DNA from: Colwellia sp.
Lineage (GTDB): Bacteria > Pseudomonadota > Gammaproteobacteria > Enterobacterales > Alteromonadaceae
Direction: 5' to 3'
DNA length: 64,000 nucleotides
Assembly (NCBI GenBank): GCA_013215295.1
Contig: JABSOZ010000013.1
Location: 98,217-162,216, forward strand
Shown here: positions 18,922 through 28,449 of the stretch, one piece after another
Position numbering within the stretch: position 1 is the stretch's first letter
How the letters are laid out: each line of letters starts with the position of its first letter
The notes under the pieces: generated by a model
Database searches by the model: none
What the model was told of the DNA's origin: nothing
What the model saw: only the letters and a program-made list of their open reading frames with translations
Program-made: the position numbers and the translations under genes

Positions 18922-19445
18922 TGGTCAAACATAACTATTCAGATTATTCCGTACAAGACTTTGACAATTTTGACTGTTTAAAAGTATCTAAATGGGTTTA
19001 TCTATCTTTAGTCTTTATTTTACGGGGGTATGTCGTTTGGTTGATGTCGGTAACCAATATGAAAGACCGTGTTGGTATTATTCAGTGGATATATCCTGAA
19101 ACCTCATTATTTTATTTAAGTCTAGGTTCTGGTGCATTTGGGGTGTTTATAGTGCTTGTACTTAGTCTACGTCGCCCTAAAGCCAATAATTGGATTAAAA
19201 GAAGTTGGAGTAATATGAAAGGTATTATTATTTTAGCCTTATTCTTTGATTTGATTATCAGTGTATGTGGATTTTTCTATTGGCATTTATTGTCGTTAAC
19301 CTGGCTAATTACTCAAGCTATTATTGTTGTAGGGCTTATAATAATGCTAAATGTCAGTAAAAGGTTTAGGATTAATATTGCTGAATTTCCAGAACCTCTT
19401 CCAGAAGTTAAAAGAAAAAAAAGGTTTTTAAATAACAATGAGTGA
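18921..19445 (+). CDS. DUF2919 family membrane protein (YfeZ-like)
   Basis: A 174-residue membrane protein with four predicted segments (about 28-45, 65-90, 105-125 and 130-150). The N-terminal motif YSVQDFDNFDCLKVSKWVY is characteristic of DUF2919. No function is known. It overlaps DUF599 by one base at its start and dnaQ by 8 bp at its end, so translation is probably coupled with the DNA polymerase subunit gene. Confidence 0.82.
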   Translation: MVKHNYSDYSVQDFDNFDCLKVSKWVYLSLVFILRGYVVWLMSVTNMKDRVGIIQWIYPETSLFYLSLGSGAFGVFIVLVLSLRRPKANNWIKRSWSNMKGIIILALFFDLIISVCGFFYWHLLSLTWLITQAIIVVGLIIMLNVSKRFRINIAEFPEPLPEVKRKKRFLNNNE

Positions 19446-20163
19446 TGAACAAGTCGTACATCCCGATGAAAGATTAATTATTCTAGATACAGAAACAACA
19501 GGTATCAACCCAAGGGAAGGGCATAGAATTGTTGAAGTAGGTTGCGTTGAGATGATCAACCGCCAGTTAACAGGGCGTAGTTTTCATGTTTATATTAATC
19601 CATTGTTTGAAATGGATCAGGAAGTCATAAATATTCATGGTTTAACCAATGAATTTCTTCGAGATAAACCGCTGTTTGCTCAAGTCGCTGATGACTTTAT
19701 TGAATTCATCAAAGGTGCTCGCCTTGTTATCCATAACGCTAAATTCGATATCGGTTTTATGGATAATGAGTTTGCATTATTGAAGCGTAATATTCCTAAA
19801 ACTCGAGACATGTGTACGGTCATTGATACTTTACATGTTTCAAAGGATGAATTAGGTTCACCAAAAACACTCGATTACTTAGCGCGATTTTATCGCGTTG
19901 ATAAGCTTGTTGACCGTACCTATCATGGTGCATTAATTGATGCTCAACTTTTAGCTTTCGTTTACATTGAGATGACGCGTAAGCAGTCAGTCTTAAATTT
20001 ATCAGCAGGGAGTGAATCAGGTGATAGTAATGCAATTCGTCGTATATCTTCTGATAGAAGAAAATTAAAGGTTATTCAAGCTTCTGCCGATGAACTCATT
20101 AAGCATGATGAAAGATTAGCTGTTGTTGCTGATAAAGGGAGCGAGCCAATATGGCCCAAATAG
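19438..20163 (+). CDS. dnaQ: DNA polymerase III epsilon subunit (3'-5' proofreading exonuclease)
   Basis: A 241-residue DEDDh exonuclease. ExoI is ILDTETTG (D17, E19), ExoII is VIHNAKFDIGFM and ExoIII is YHGALIDAQLLA with the His and Asp of the DEDDh set. The C-terminal region, which binds the polymerase alpha subunit, is present but contains fewer recognisable motifs. The start overlaps DUF2919, and the end overlaps TIGR03503 by 13 bp. A tRNA-Asp gene lies downstream of this operon, recalling the dnaQ-aspV neighbourhood of E. coli. In contrast to E. coli, no rnhA lies divergent to it here. Confidence 0.96.
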   Translation: MSDEQVVHPDERLIILDTETTGINPREGHRIVEVGCVEMINRQLTGRSFHVYINPLFEMDQEVINIHGLTNEFLRDKPLFAQVADDFIEFIKGARLVIHNAKFDIGFMDNEFALLKRNIPKTRDMCTVIDTLHVSKDELGSPKTLDYLARFYRVDKLVDRTYHGALIDAQLLAFVYIEMTRKQSVLNLSAGSESGDSNAIRRISSDRRKLKVIQASADELIKHDERLAVVADKGSEPIWPK

Positions 20164-21461
20164 GTCAAAGTAAACCTTTTCTATTTATAGTTTGTGTTTT
20201 CATGTCTATACAAAGTTATGGGCAACAAACGAAAGTGGATTATTACAAGTCAGATAATATTACCAATCAAATACCTTATTTTGATAATCGTTTTAAAATA
20301 GATGCGATGCTTGAAGAAATAACCCTTTTGTTTTATCGAAAAAGTGGAACACCGCCTATTATACTTGTGAGGCCTGATGGTAGTAAATTAAAAATTAATA
20401 GTTTACCTAAAGATAAAATTACTTGGTTTGATGACCGCACTTTTGACCTCATTACGATTAAAAATCCCATGCCCGGTCCTTGGCAAGCTATTGGCGACAT
20501 TGTCGCTGGAAGCCGTATTATGGTGGTCACAGAGGTCACTATTAAAGTGGAACCTCTACCTGAAATTATACTTTCTGGTGAAACATTAAAGGTTGAAGGT
20601 CGTTTATTTAATGGTGAACTCGCGATCGATGACCCGCTTTTTCGAGATGTCCTTCATCTAAATGTTGATTTTTACAGTACCAATAATTCTGCGTTTGATA
20701 ACTTTGGCGCTGAGCCAGTTAAAATTGCACAGTTTCGTGACGATGGCCGTGACTTAGATGAATATGCTAAGGATGGATTGTTCACTGGAGAGTTTGTGCT
20801 TGATTTTGCACCAGGTGAATGGATACCTATTTATTATGTTCAAATGCCTATGGCGACTCGAGAGTTAAGGCAAAAGCCAATTATCTTACAGAAAACACCT
20901 GTTGTTCTCTCTGTAGAGCCTGTTATCGAAGAAGGAAAGTCACATCGTGTTACTTTCTCTATTGATCCGACTTATGTTGATGTAGACAGCTTATTATTCC
21001 AAGGAAAAGTTATTTTGCCTGATCGTCAGGTCAGTCCATTTTCAATTATGGAAGGTTCGGGCAGCTCACGGGTACTTGAAATAGAATACACTGAATCAGG
21101 AGTTCACCGTGTACAAGTAAATGCCTTTGGTAAAACCATCGAAGGACGAGAGTTTCGTTTGGTATTGCCAGAGTTTACTTTTAACGCCGAAAGTAAAGAT
21201 AACTTATTAATGCCGACACTAGGTGCTAATGGTGAAGTCGTTTTACCTAGTTCAGAAAATGCTATTATTAATCAAATTAAATTAGCTGAGAAAAATTCTA
21301 GGCAATTAGCAATAGAATTAGAAGAAGCTAAAATAGCGCAAGAGATGGAAGCAAAAGAAAAAGAATTTCAAACTTATGTGATTATTGGTGCTGCAAACCT
21401 AGGAATAATCTTGTTTGCTTTGATATTTTATTTTATATCTCGCCGTAGAAAGAGTAAATAA
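20151..21461 (+). CDS. TIGR03503 family periplasmic protein
   Basis: A 436-residue protein with a signal peptide (about 1-25), a large periplasmic region with von Willebrand/choice-of-anchor-like beta segments (DGRDLDEYAKDGLFTGEF), and a Glu/Lys-rich coiled stretch near 380-405. A single C-terminal membrane helix (about 408-428) precedes a basic tail RRRKSK. This order matches the TIGR03503 family found in Alteromonadales; its function is unknown. Its start lies inside dnaQ, so it is translationally linked. The orientation suggests a periplasmic domain anchored by its C-terminus, as in proteins with an RRRK stop-transfer tail. Confidence 0.85.
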   Translation: MAQIGQSKPFLFIVCVFMSIQSYGQQTKVDYYKSDNITNQIPYFDNRFKIDAMLEEITLLFYRKSGTPPIILVRPDGSKLKINSLPKDKITWFDDRTFDLITIKNPMPGPWQAIGDIVAGSRIMVVTEVTIKVEPLPEIILSGETLKVEGRLFNGELAIDDPLFRDVLHLNVDFYSTNNSAFDNFGAEPVKIAQFRDDGRDLDEYAKDGLFTGEFVLDFAPGEWIPIYYVQMPMATRELRQKPIILQKTPVVLSVEPVIEEGKSHRVTFSIDPTYVDVDSLLFQGKVILPDRQVSPFSIMEGSGSSRVLEIEYTESGVHRVQVNAFGKTIEGREFRLVLPEFTFNAESKDNLLMPTLGANGEVVLPSSENAIINQIKLAEKNSRQLAIELEEAKIAQEMEAKEKEFQTYVIIGAANLGIILFALIFYFISRRRKSK

Positions 21462-21555
21462 CAATGAATACTGCAATAAATACAGCATATTTCGAATGGA
21501 ATTCCCCCGTATTGTACACCAAACGTGCATACAGTTAATTATATTAAAAAAGTGG

Positions 21556-21584
21556 TTGACTGCTCATCTTCTTAACCGTATTAT
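21556..21584 (+). promoter_or_regulatory. Sigma-70 promoter of tRNA-Asp
   Basis: The -35 is TTGACT and the -10 is TATTAT with an exact 17-bp spacer. It is followed by a GC-rich discriminator (CTCCGCCGC), the type associated with stringent control of stable RNA genes. It lies about 48 bp before the mature tRNA 5' end. Confidence 0.8.
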
Positions 21585-21631
21585 CTCCGCCGCATTCAAC
21601 GACTTGTTGTTGTTTGCAGTGATTATGCAGC

Positions 21632-21708
21632 GGAGTGGTAGTTCAGTTGGTTAGAATACCGGCCTGTCACGCCGGGGGTCGCGGGTTCGAGTCCCGTCCA
21701 CTCCGCCA
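21632..21708 (+). tRNA. tRNA-Asp (anticodon GTC)
   Basis: A 77-nt cloverleaf with acceptor arms GGAGTGG / CCACTCC, discriminator G and encoded CCA at 21706-21708. The anticodon GTC is at 21666-21668 within the loop CTGTCAC, and the T arm is GCGGGTTCGAGTCCCGT. The sequence is nearly identical to E. coli aspV-type tRNA-Asp; the main change in the acceptor arm keeps pairing. It lies downstream of the dnaQ operon with its own promoter. Confidence 0.98.
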
Positions 21709-21722
21709 ACATTGTTTTTCAC

Positions 21723-21749
21723 TTTCTGTATATTTCATATATACAGAAA
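21723..21749 (+). terminator. Hairpin just downstream of tRNA-Asp
   Basis: A perfect 11-bp stem TTTCTGTATAT / ATATACAGAAA with loop TTCAT begins 15 nt after the tRNA CCA. There is no U-tract after it on the plus strand (A-run instead), so it may be a processing or 3'-end stabilising structure rather than an intrinsic terminator. The T-run that would support termination lies on the opposite strand. Confidence 0.5.
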
Positions 21750-21752
21750 AAA

Positions 21753-21845
21753 ACTTCAAAACTTCAAAACTTCAAAACTTCAAAACTTCAAAACTTCAAA
21801 ACTTCAAAACTTCAAAACTTCAAAACTTCAAAACTTCAAAACTTC
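21753..21845. repeat. 8-bp tandem repeat (ACTTCAAA, 11 full copies)
   Basis: Eleven perfect copies of ACTTCAAA run from 21753 to 21840, followed by a partial ACTTC. Because 8 is not a multiple of 3, open frames through it are repeat artefacts (an eight-residue KTSKLQNF cycle). It begins four bases after the hairpin that follows tRNA-Asp. A perfect array of short units is expected to vary in copy number by slippage. Confidence 0.97.
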
Positions 21846-22042
21846 ACTATTTTCTAGCTTTCATAGCACAAAAATAATATCTGTAATTTTTATTTATAAA
21901 GCTCATTATTGTTCTACGCTTAACTAAATTTTAGTCAGTGATGGTTATATTTGAAAAAAATAGTGGTACGACCAGTTGTTTTTCTGTTATATTCGAAAGT
22001 AGTTAACCATAAATATTATTATAAAAGCGTTGGGAGATAGCC

Positions 22043-23863
22043 ATGCTAAGTTATAAAGCACCGATCACAGACATTAAATTCTTATTTGAAGATGTCTTTA
22101 ATTTCTATGACCATTATCAGCAGTATCCAGAGTTTGAAGAAGCTACACCTGATTTGGTTGACGCTATATTTCAAGAGTGTGCAAAATTCTGTGAAAATGA
22201 ATTATTACCATTAAATCAAAGTGGCGACAAAGAAGGTTGTACATTTGATAATGGTAAAGTAACAACGCCTAAAGGCTTTAAAGAAGCTTATCAGCAATAT
22301 GTGGATGGTGGATGGCAAAGTCTATCCCACCCAGTAGAACATGGTGGGCAAGGTCTTCCTGCTTCGCTTGGCATGGTTAAATCAGAAATGATGGGTACAG
22401 CTAATTGGTCTTGGGCTATGTATCCTGGTTTAAGCCATGGCGCAATGAATACTGTGCAAGTGCATGGTAGTGAAGAACAAAAAGAAATATATTTAACTAA
22501 GCTTACTGAAGGCACTTGGACTGGCACCATGTGTTTAACTGAACCTCAATGTGGTACAGATTTAGGACAAGTTAAAACGAAAGCTGAGCCTAATGAAGAC
22601 GGTACTTTTAACGTCAGCGGTACCAAAATATTTATTTCTGCAGGTGAGCATGATTTAACTGAAAATATTATTCATATTGTTTTAGCTAGATTACCTAATG
22701 CACCTAAAGGAACACGTGGAATATCCTTATTTATCGTTCCTAAAATGGCCGTTGATGAGCAAGGTAATGTGGGCGAAAGCAACAATGTTACTTGTGGTTC
22801 TATTGAAGACAAAATGGGCATTAAAGCCAATTCTACCGCTGTTCTAAACTTTGATAATGCTAAAGGTGTCTTACTTGGTGAAGAAAATAAAGGCTTAGAA
22901 TGTATGTTCACCTTTATGAATACCGCACGTGTTGGTACGGCTTTACAAGGTATTTGTGCTGCTGAACTTGCTTATCAAAATTCATTGCTTTATGCAAAAG
23001 AACGTTTATCTATGCGTTCATTAACCGGGACTAAGAAACCTGAGTTAGTAGCCGATCCTATTATTGTTCATCCTGATGTTCGAAAAATGCTAATGACACA
23101 AAAAGCCATCACTGAAGGCGGTCGTGCCATGATCTATTATACAGCTAAGATAGTTGATGATATTGAAATGCAAAAAGACGAAAAACAGCGACGTAGAGCC
23201 GATAATCGCTTAGGTTTTATCACGCCAATTCTAAAAGCATTTTTAACAGAGTTGGGATCAGAAAGCGCAAATCATGGTTTACAAATTTTTGGTGGTCATG
23301 GCTTCATTAAAGAGTGGGGAATGGAGCAAATCGTCCGCGATACTCGAATTTCGACTTTATATGAAGGCACAACAGGTATTCAAGCACTTGATTTATTAGG
23401 ACGTAAAATTTTATTAAATCGTGGTAAGTATTTAAAGCATTTTACTATGGAAATTTTAAGCTTTTGTAAAGACAAAAGTATGATTTCGAGCAACCCTCAC
23501 AAACGTCAAATGAACAAGTTTATTTGGCCATTGAGTAAAGCTGTAGCTAACTGGCAAAAAAATACGATTCGCTTGTCACTGAAAGCAAGGAAAAATCGCG
23601 ATGTTGTAGGTTCAGCTTCGGTTGACTACTTAATGTATTCTGGTTATATCACTATGGCTTATTTCTGGGCACAAATGGCACAAGCCGCTTATGAAAAACT
23701 AGCGACAGATGTTGAAAACAGAGATTTCTACCGCGCAAAAATTAAAACGGCAGAGTTTTACTTTGAACGTATGTTGCCAAGAACTAAATCGTTGGCGACA
23801 ACAATGATGGCTGATCCTAAAACGTTAATGCAATTAGATGAAGAGTTGTTATCGTTTTTATAA
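22043..23863 (+). CDS. Acyl-CoA dehydrogenase, DmdC-like large form
   Basis: A 606-residue acyl-CoA dehydrogenase with an extended C-terminal domain, as in the 3-methylmercaptopropionyl-CoA dehydrogenase (DmdC) group and related long enzymes. The FAD/substrate segment MCLTEPQCGTDLG is followed by TKIFISAGEHDLTENI, and the catalytic Glu region is STLYEGTTGIQALDLLGRK. The DMSP-degradation role of DmdC cannot be inferred, because many paralogues of this size are general acyl-CoA dehydrogenases. A GGGAG ribosome-binding site lies 8 bp before the ATG. The stop codon begins a TAAACT tandem array, followed by a strong terminator. Confidence 0.88.
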   Translation: MLSYKAPITDIKFLFEDVFNFYDHYQQYPEFEEATPDLVDAIFQECAKFCENELLPLNQSGDKEGCTFDNGKVTTPKGFKEAYQQYVDGGWQSLSHPVEHGGQGLPASLGMVKSEMMGTANWSWAMYPGLSHGAMNTVQVHGSEEQKEIYLTKLTEGTWTGTMCLTEPQCGTDLGQVKTKAEPNEDGTFNVSGTKIFISAGEHDLTENIIHIVLARLPNAPKGTRGISLFIVPKMAVDEQGNVGESNNVTCGSIEDKMGIKANSTAVLNFDNAKGVLLGEENKGLECMFTFMNTARVGTALQGICAAELAYQNSLLYAKERLSMRSLTGTKKPELVADPIIVHPDVRKMLMTQKAITEGGRAMIYYTAKIVDDIEMQKDEKQRRRADNRLGFITPILKAFLTELGSESANHGLQIFGGHGFIKEWGMEQIVRDTRISTLYEGTTGIQALDLLGRKILLNRGKYLKHFTMEILSFCKDKSMISSNPHKRQMNKFIWPLSKAVANWQKNTIRLSLKARKNRDVVGSASVDYLMYSGYITMAYFWAQMAQAAYEKLATDVENRDFYRAKIKTAEFYFERMLPRTKSLATTMMADPKTLMQLDEELLSFL

Positions 23864-23884
23864 ACTTAAACTTAAACTTAAACT
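23861..23884. repeat. 6-bp tandem repeat (TAAACT x4)
   Basis: Four perfect copies of TAAACT, the first of which contains the stop codon of the preceding gene. Like the 8-bp array at 21753, it is an A/C/T-rich short-unit repeat placed directly after a gene. Confidence 0.9.
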
Positions 23885-23918
23885 TTTGATTTAAACGTTT
23901 GCGAAAAAGTTATTAAAA

Positions 23919-23948
23919 AACCTTTTACGGGCATCGTAAAAGGTTTTT
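23919..23948 (+). terminator. Rho-independent terminator after the DmdC-like acyl-CoA dehydrogenase gene
   Basis: An 11-bp stem AACCTTTTACG / CGTAAAAGGTT with loop GGCAT, followed by TTTAT on the plus strand and preceded by an A-run. It may also serve the convergent TetR gene (stop at 24055). Confidence 0.88.
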
Positions 23949-24054
23949 ATATTCAGGATGAACGGTGCTTCATACCCTTGGCCTATTTAGGTAATATTGC
24001 TTCCATAATTTTAGCAACCGCAAATTTTATGTTTCAACTGTCTAAAGGGAAATG

Positions 24055-24723
24055 TCAGCCCTTTAAATTCATCATGTTTCCAATGACTCGGTTTACTGTG
24101 GCATTAATTTTTTCTAGTAGAAATTCCTTATTGGGCATTGCTACGTTTCGATATTCAAGTTGCGTAAAGACAGTTAACATAATATCAGCATCAATTTGCG
24201 GGGCACTCGAATTTAAAAGTTCACATAATCGAATATATGGAGCTAATAATGTTGTACGGTGCATCTCGGCTAAAGCGTGTAATTGTGGACTTACTTGCAC
24301 TTCAGTGAATAATAATTGCTGAACGCTAAGTTCAACCGGAGAGTCAGTGATACTTTTAACGAGTTGTTGAGTAATCATATCTGATAACTTATCGCGGAAG
24401 TTTTCTTTATCACTTATTTTGCGTAAATTAGTTTTATTTACACTACTTAATAAATCTATAGCAGGCTGCCAAGCTAAGCTTGTTTTTGCCGTGACTTGTG
24501 AAGAACATAAGGTAAACGCTTGATGAACCAGCTCTTGTATATCTTTAAAGTAGTACGTTGTAAGAGAAAGTTGAATATCAGCATGTTTAGCAATTGCACG
24601 ATGTGTAGTACCTTTTATACCATTTTTTGCTAATACCTCAGTTGCTGATTGCAATATGAGTAACCGAGTTTTTTCACCTTTGCTCCGTCGTTTTACTGTC
24701 GGACTTTCCTTAGTCAAAAACAT
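24055..24723 (-). CDS. TetR-family transcriptional regulator
   Basis: A 222-residue regulator. The N-terminal helix-turn-helix is TRLLILQSATEVLAKNG followed by TTHRAIAKHADIQLSLTTYYFKD (about 17-60), the classical TetR DNA-binding form. The C-terminal ligand domain is all-helical and unassigned. It lies between two acyl-CoA dehydrogenase genes and is on the same strand as, and downstream of, fadE, which suggests control of fatty-acid oxidation. This link is inference from location. The N-terminal extension MFLTKESPTVKRRSKGEK is basic and could add DNA contacts. Confidence 0.9.
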   Translation of the reverse strand: MFLTKESPTVKRRSKGEKTRLLILQSATEVLAKNGIKGTTHRAIAKHADIQLSLTTYYFKDIQELVHQAFTLCSSQVTAKTSLAWQPAIDLLSSVNKTNLRKISDKENFRDKLSDMITQQLVKSITDSPVELSVQQLLFTEVQVSPQLHALAEMHRTTLLAPYIRLCELLNSSAPQIDADIMLTVFTQLEYRNVAMPNKEFLLEKINATVNRVIGNMMNLKG

Positions 24724-25044
24724 ATCATTTAGGCCATATAGTTTAAGTTAACATAAATTTAACTTATTTTTTGAGCCAATTCAATCAGCAAACGAAGAAT
24801 ATCGTAATATGTCTTTTTTTAAACTAGGACGTTATAGGGCGTTTGTATCGCTTTGGTTTTTTTTAGTGAAAGGATAAATGAGCCCAATGGTGCTATTAGG
24901 CTCATTTATGTTGAGGAATAACGCTTGATTCCTTGCTGAGACATCTATGCCATTTCGAATTCGTTCGTGCTTTTCGTCATTTTTTGTTACAAAACTCATC
25001 AGCACTTACTTTCATGTACAACGATATGACTCACTGGCGATGCC
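24724..25044. other. 321-bp intergenic region between fadE and the TetR gene
   Basis: No coding frame. It contains a 10-bp inverted repeat TAAATGAGCC / GGCTCATTTA (24875-24908, 14-nt loop) that could be a terminator for fadE or an operator for the TetR gene. A T-run about 20 bp away on the minus strand is too distant for a typical intrinsic terminator. Confidence 0.5.
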
Positions 25045-27474
25045 TTAAATAATTGCTTTTTGTGCACATAGCTCTATAGGATCAAAATCATCAACGTCAA
25101 TAGCTGCCTTCCTTCCTAATTCAGCTTTGCATAACAATTCGGCTTCTGATTCATTAATAACATGAGCTTCTAAGCCTTTTTTAGCAACTTCATCAAGGTG
25201 ATAAAAAGGTAAATCGGCATCAATCGCGTTACAAACTTTATTAAAGATGGGTTCACAAGCAATAATATCGTCTAAAGTTTGCTCTAGTTGTCCTAAAATA
25301 TTTTCTGGTTCTCGCGTTAGGTATTGACCTCGTCCTAGACGATCACGAGTTTTACTTGGTGTTTGTAATATTTTTGCAACTTTGTGATCCGTAAGATCAG
25401 ACGGCTTTTTTAACCATGTACCCAACGGAAATATCACAGTCCGTAAGAAAATTGCTACCATTTTATTTGGAAAGTTACTCATTAAAGCATCTATAGCTTG
25501 TTGTGTTTCATACAAACTATCTTCAACAGCCCATTGTAATAAGGGGAAATCTTCTGTCTGTCGACCTTCATCATTATAACGTTTTAAGCAAGCGGATGAT
25601 AAATATAAATGGCTGAGAACATCACCTAAACGTGCAGAAATTCTTTCTTTTCGTTTTAAATCACCGCCGAGCGTTAACATTGATATGTCTGATAACATCG
25701 CTAAGTTACTGCTAAACCGAGTAAGTAATTGGTAATAGCGAGAGGTTTTATCACGAAAAGGTGTTCTTTGTATGCGAGAGCCGGTTAAAGAAAACCATAG
25801 ACTACGTACTACATTGCTAATAGCGAAGCCAATATGGCCAAATAAAGCGTGATCAAACTCTTTTAATGCAATGGCATCATCCGTTTGGTTTGCAGCCTCT
25901 AATTCAGCTAAAACGTAAGGGTGACAGCGAATAGCTCCCTGACCATAAATAATTAAACTGCGCGTTAATATGTTGGCACCTTCAACGGTTATTGCTATGG
26001 GAGCACCCTGATAACCGCGAGCAAGGTAGTTACTTTCACCCATACAAATACCTTTTCCACCATGAATATCCATCGCATCATTCACGCAATTTCTCATTTT
26101 TTCCGTTAAATGATATTTTGCAATGGCTGAAATAACAGACGGCTTTTCACCTAAATCGATAGCACCCGTCGACATAGTTGTTACCGCATCCATTAAGTAA
26201 GCATTACCACCAATTCGGGCAAGTGCTTCCTCAATACCTTCCATTTTACCTATAGGTATCTTAAATTGACGGCGAATTCGGCTGTATGCTCCGGTGGCAA
26301 GTGCTAATGATTTTATTCCTCCTGTACTATTTGAGGGAAGTGTAATTGCACGGCCAACCGATAAACATTCTACTAGCATGCGCCAGCCTTGACCCGCCAT
26401 TTCAGCGCCACCAATGATGAAATCAAGAGGTACAAATACATCGTTGCCTTGTGTTGGACCATTTTGGAAAGGAACGTTCAGTGGGAAATGACGACGGCCC
26501 GTTATTACACCGTTGATGTTTGTTGGGATAAGTGCGCAAGTAATGCCTAAATCAACAGTGTCCCCGAGTAAGTTGTCAGGGTCTTTAAGTTTAAAGGCTA
26601 AACCAAGAACCGTGGCAATTGGGGCTAAGGTAATGTAACGTTTGTCCCAAGTTAATGACATGCCAAGTACTTCTTTGCCTTCAAAATTACCGTAACAAAT
26701 AACGCCTTCATCGGATATTGCACCAGCATCTGAGCCAGCTTCCGGACTTGTGAGAGCAAAACAAGGTATTTCATCACCAACCGCTAAACGAGGAAGATAG
26801 TGGTCTTGTTGTGCTGTTGTTCCATAGAGCTGTAATAATTCCCCTGGACCTAAAGAATTAGGTACGCCGACAGTGCTTGCTAAAACAGTGCTCACGCCGG
26901 ATAATTTTTGTAAAACTCGTGACTGTGCATAAGCACAGAATTCAAGACCGCCATATTTCTTTTTAATGATCATGGCGAAGAATTTATTATCTTTCAGAAA
27001 TTGCCAAACTTCAGGTGATAAGTCGGCATCAACATGTGTTGTTTGCCAATCATTCATCATTTTACAAACTTGTTCTACAGGACCATTGATAAAATTCTGC
27101 TCTTCAACGCTTAAACGGGGAGTTTCATAATTATGCAACTCTTTCCAATCAGGAGAGCCACGAAATAATTCGGCCTCAAACCATGTCGTTCCAGCGTCTA
27201 TTGCTTCTTGTTCCGTTTTAGACATTTGCGGCATTATCGTTCTGAATATTTTAAGCAAAGGGAGACTAATATATTGCTTTCTAAATTCGGAAAGATTCAG
27301 TGGTAATGCAACAATGGCAAATATGATCCAACTGAAAAATGACAGTGCATCAAATATCGTTCCAATTGCCATTAGTGCAGCAAAACTTATGGTGAATGTT
27401 GAAAGTGCGGCACGGGTGTATGCCATAAAACCCGTTAAAATAAAGGCATAAATGACCCAAGTAGATTGTTCCAT
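25045..27474 (-). CDS. fadE: Acyl-CoA dehydrogenase FadE (long form)
   Basis: An 809-residue long-chain acyl-CoA dehydrogenase close in length to E. coli FadE (814). The N-terminus has two hydrophobic segments (about 5-65). The dehydrogenase core begins near residue 100 and includes [15 protein letters not shown] and the substrate/FAD segment [12 protein letters not shown]. The C-terminal DUF1974-like domain has [22 protein letters not shown]. It catalyses the first step of beta-oxidation of acyl-CoAs. It is transcribed divergently from the class II amidotransferase gene, and the TetR gene lies downstream on the same strand. Confidence 0.94.
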   Translation of the reverse strand: MEQSTWVIYAFILTGFMAYTRAALSTFTISFAALMAIGTIFDALSFFSWIIFAIVALPLNLSEFRKQYISLPLLKIFRTIMPQMSKTEQEAIDAGTTWFEAELFRGSPDWKELHNYETPRLSVEEQNFINGPVEQVCKMMNDWQTTHVDADLSPEVWQFLKDNKFFAMIIKKKYGGLEFCAYAQSRVLQKLSGVSTVLASTVGVPNSLGPGELLQLYGTTAQQDHYLPRLAVGDEIPCFALTSPEAGSDAGAISDEGVICYGNFEGKEVLGMSLTWDKRYITLAPIATVLGLAFKLKDPDNLLGDTVDLGITCALIPTNINGVITGRRHFPLNVPFQNGPTQGNDVFVPLDFIIGGAEMAGQGWRMLVECLSVGRAITLPSNSTGGIKSLALATGAYSRIRRQFKIPIGKMEGIEEALARIGGNAYLMDAVTTMSTGAIDLGEKPSVISAIAKYHLTEKMRNCVNDAMDIHGGKGICMGESNYLARGYQGAPIAITVEGANILTRSLIIYGQGAIRCHPYVLAELEAANQTDDAIALKEFDHALFGHIGFAISNVVRSLWFSLTGSRIQRTPFRDKTSRYYQLLTRFSSNLAMLSDISMLTLGGDLKRKERISARLGDVLSHLYLSSACLKRYNDEGRQTEDFPLLQWAVEDSLYETQQAIDALMSNFPNKMVAIFLRTVIFPLGTWLKKPSDLTDHKVAKILQTPSKTRDRLGRGQYLTREPENILGQLEQTLDDIIACEPIFNKVCNAIDADLPFYHLDEVAKKGLEAHVINESEAELLCKAELGRKAAIDVDDFDPIELCAQKAII

Positions 27475-27632
27475 TAATTTTTCCTTATTAAAAAATAAAA
27501 CCTAAAGATGAAAATAAAGAGGTCTGACCATAATTTTAGCTTAAATCTATGCTTAATAAAGTACAAATATATTTATCGTTGTTACCCTATTTATAGGATA
27601 ATAAAGTGAATGAATTAAAAGGAAATGAATTT

Positions 27633-28430
27633 ATGTGTGAACTTTTGGCGATGAGTGCAAACGTACCTACTGATATTTGCTTTAGTTTTAGTGGGTTAAT
27701 GCAACGAGGAGGTAATACTGGTCCTCATAAAGATGGCTGGGGAATTACTTTTTATGAAGGTAAAGGCTGTCGTAGTTTTAAAGATCCTCTGCCAAGTGCA
27801 CAATCACCCATTGCTCAACTGGTTACCAATTACCCTATAAAAAGTGAAGCAGTCATTTGTCATATTCGCCAGGCTAATTCTGGTGGTATTTGTTTGGAGA
27901 ATACTCATCCATTTACCCGCCAAATGTGGGGGAAAAACTGGACTTATGCACATAATGGCCAATTGAAAAATGTTGAACAAGCGTTGCCCGTTAAATTGCA
28001 TATTCCAGTAGGAGCTACCGACAGTGAACATGCCTTTTGCTGGATTTTAGATAAACTTCATTTCAAGTTTGCTGATAAGGAACCGACACCGGAAGTGCTT
28101 TTTCAATATATCGCAAAACTGAGTGTAAAAATAAATAGCTTGGGTGTGTTTAATGTCAACATTACCAATGGCGAGTATTTGTTTGCTTATTGTGCGAATA
28201 ATTTGCATTGGATCACCAGACGCGCTCCTTTCGGTAAAGCGAGTCTAATCGATGCTGAGGTAGTTGTTAATTTTGTTGAAGAAACAACGGATGATGATGT
28301 AGTTACTGTGATAGCAACTCAACCCTTAACGGATAATGAAACCTGGCATAAAATGACCACAGGACAGTGGCATTTATTTCGTTTAGGGGAATCTATTGCA
28401 TCAGGACAAGAAGTGTTTAACGCCAACTAA
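27633..28430 (+). CDS. Class II glutamine amidotransferase (YafJ-like)
   Basis: The start is placed at the ATG of MCELLAMSA, not at the GTG codon 27 bp earlier. The family needs Cys directly after Met as the N-terminal nucleophile, and an AAGGAA ribosome-binding site lies 8 bp before this ATG. It contains the family features HIRQANSGG and the NENTHPF-like segment LENTHPFTRQMWG, then AHNGQL near residue 110. The protein has 265 residues. No synthase domain is attached, so the ammonia acceptor is unknown. YafJ-type proteins are generally annotated as putative glutamine amidotransferases. Confidence 0.9.
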   Translation: MCELLAMSANVPTDICFSFSGLMQRGGNTGPHKDGWGITFYEGKGCRSFKDPLPSAQSPIAQLVTNYPIKSEAVICHIRQANSGGICLENTHPFTRQMWGKNWTYAHNGQLKNVEQALPVKLHIPVGATDSEHAFCWILDKLHFKFADKEPTPEVLFQYIAKLSVKINSLGVFNVNITNGEYLFAYCANNLHWITRRAPFGKASLIDAEVVVNFVEETTDDDVVTVIATQPLTDNETWHKMTTGQWHLFRLGESIASGQEVFNAN

Positions 28431-28449
28431 AACGTTAACCCTCAATAGA

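Noticed and set aside
21635..21927. Frames running through the tRNA and the 8-bp repeat (KTSKLQNF cycles)
   Set aside because: One begins inside the tRNA; both owe their length to the repeat, which has no stops. No ribosome-binding site.
22043..23863. Calling the acyl-CoA dehydrogenase a true DMSP-pathway DmdC
   Set aside because: The long form is shared by many general acyl-CoA dehydrogenases, and no dmdA, dmdB or dmdD lies nearby.
23861..23884. Short direct repeats as a phage attachment site
   Set aside because: Only a perfect hexamer array; no integrase and no second copy elsewhere were seen.
24875..24908. 10-bp inverted repeat as a firm fadE terminator
   Set aside because: No T-run directly after it on the minus strand; kept only as part of the intergenic description.
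27606..27632. GTG start for the class II amidotransferase
   Set aside because: It would bury the essential N-terminal Cys; the ATG at 27633 restores Met-Cys and has a ribosome-binding site.
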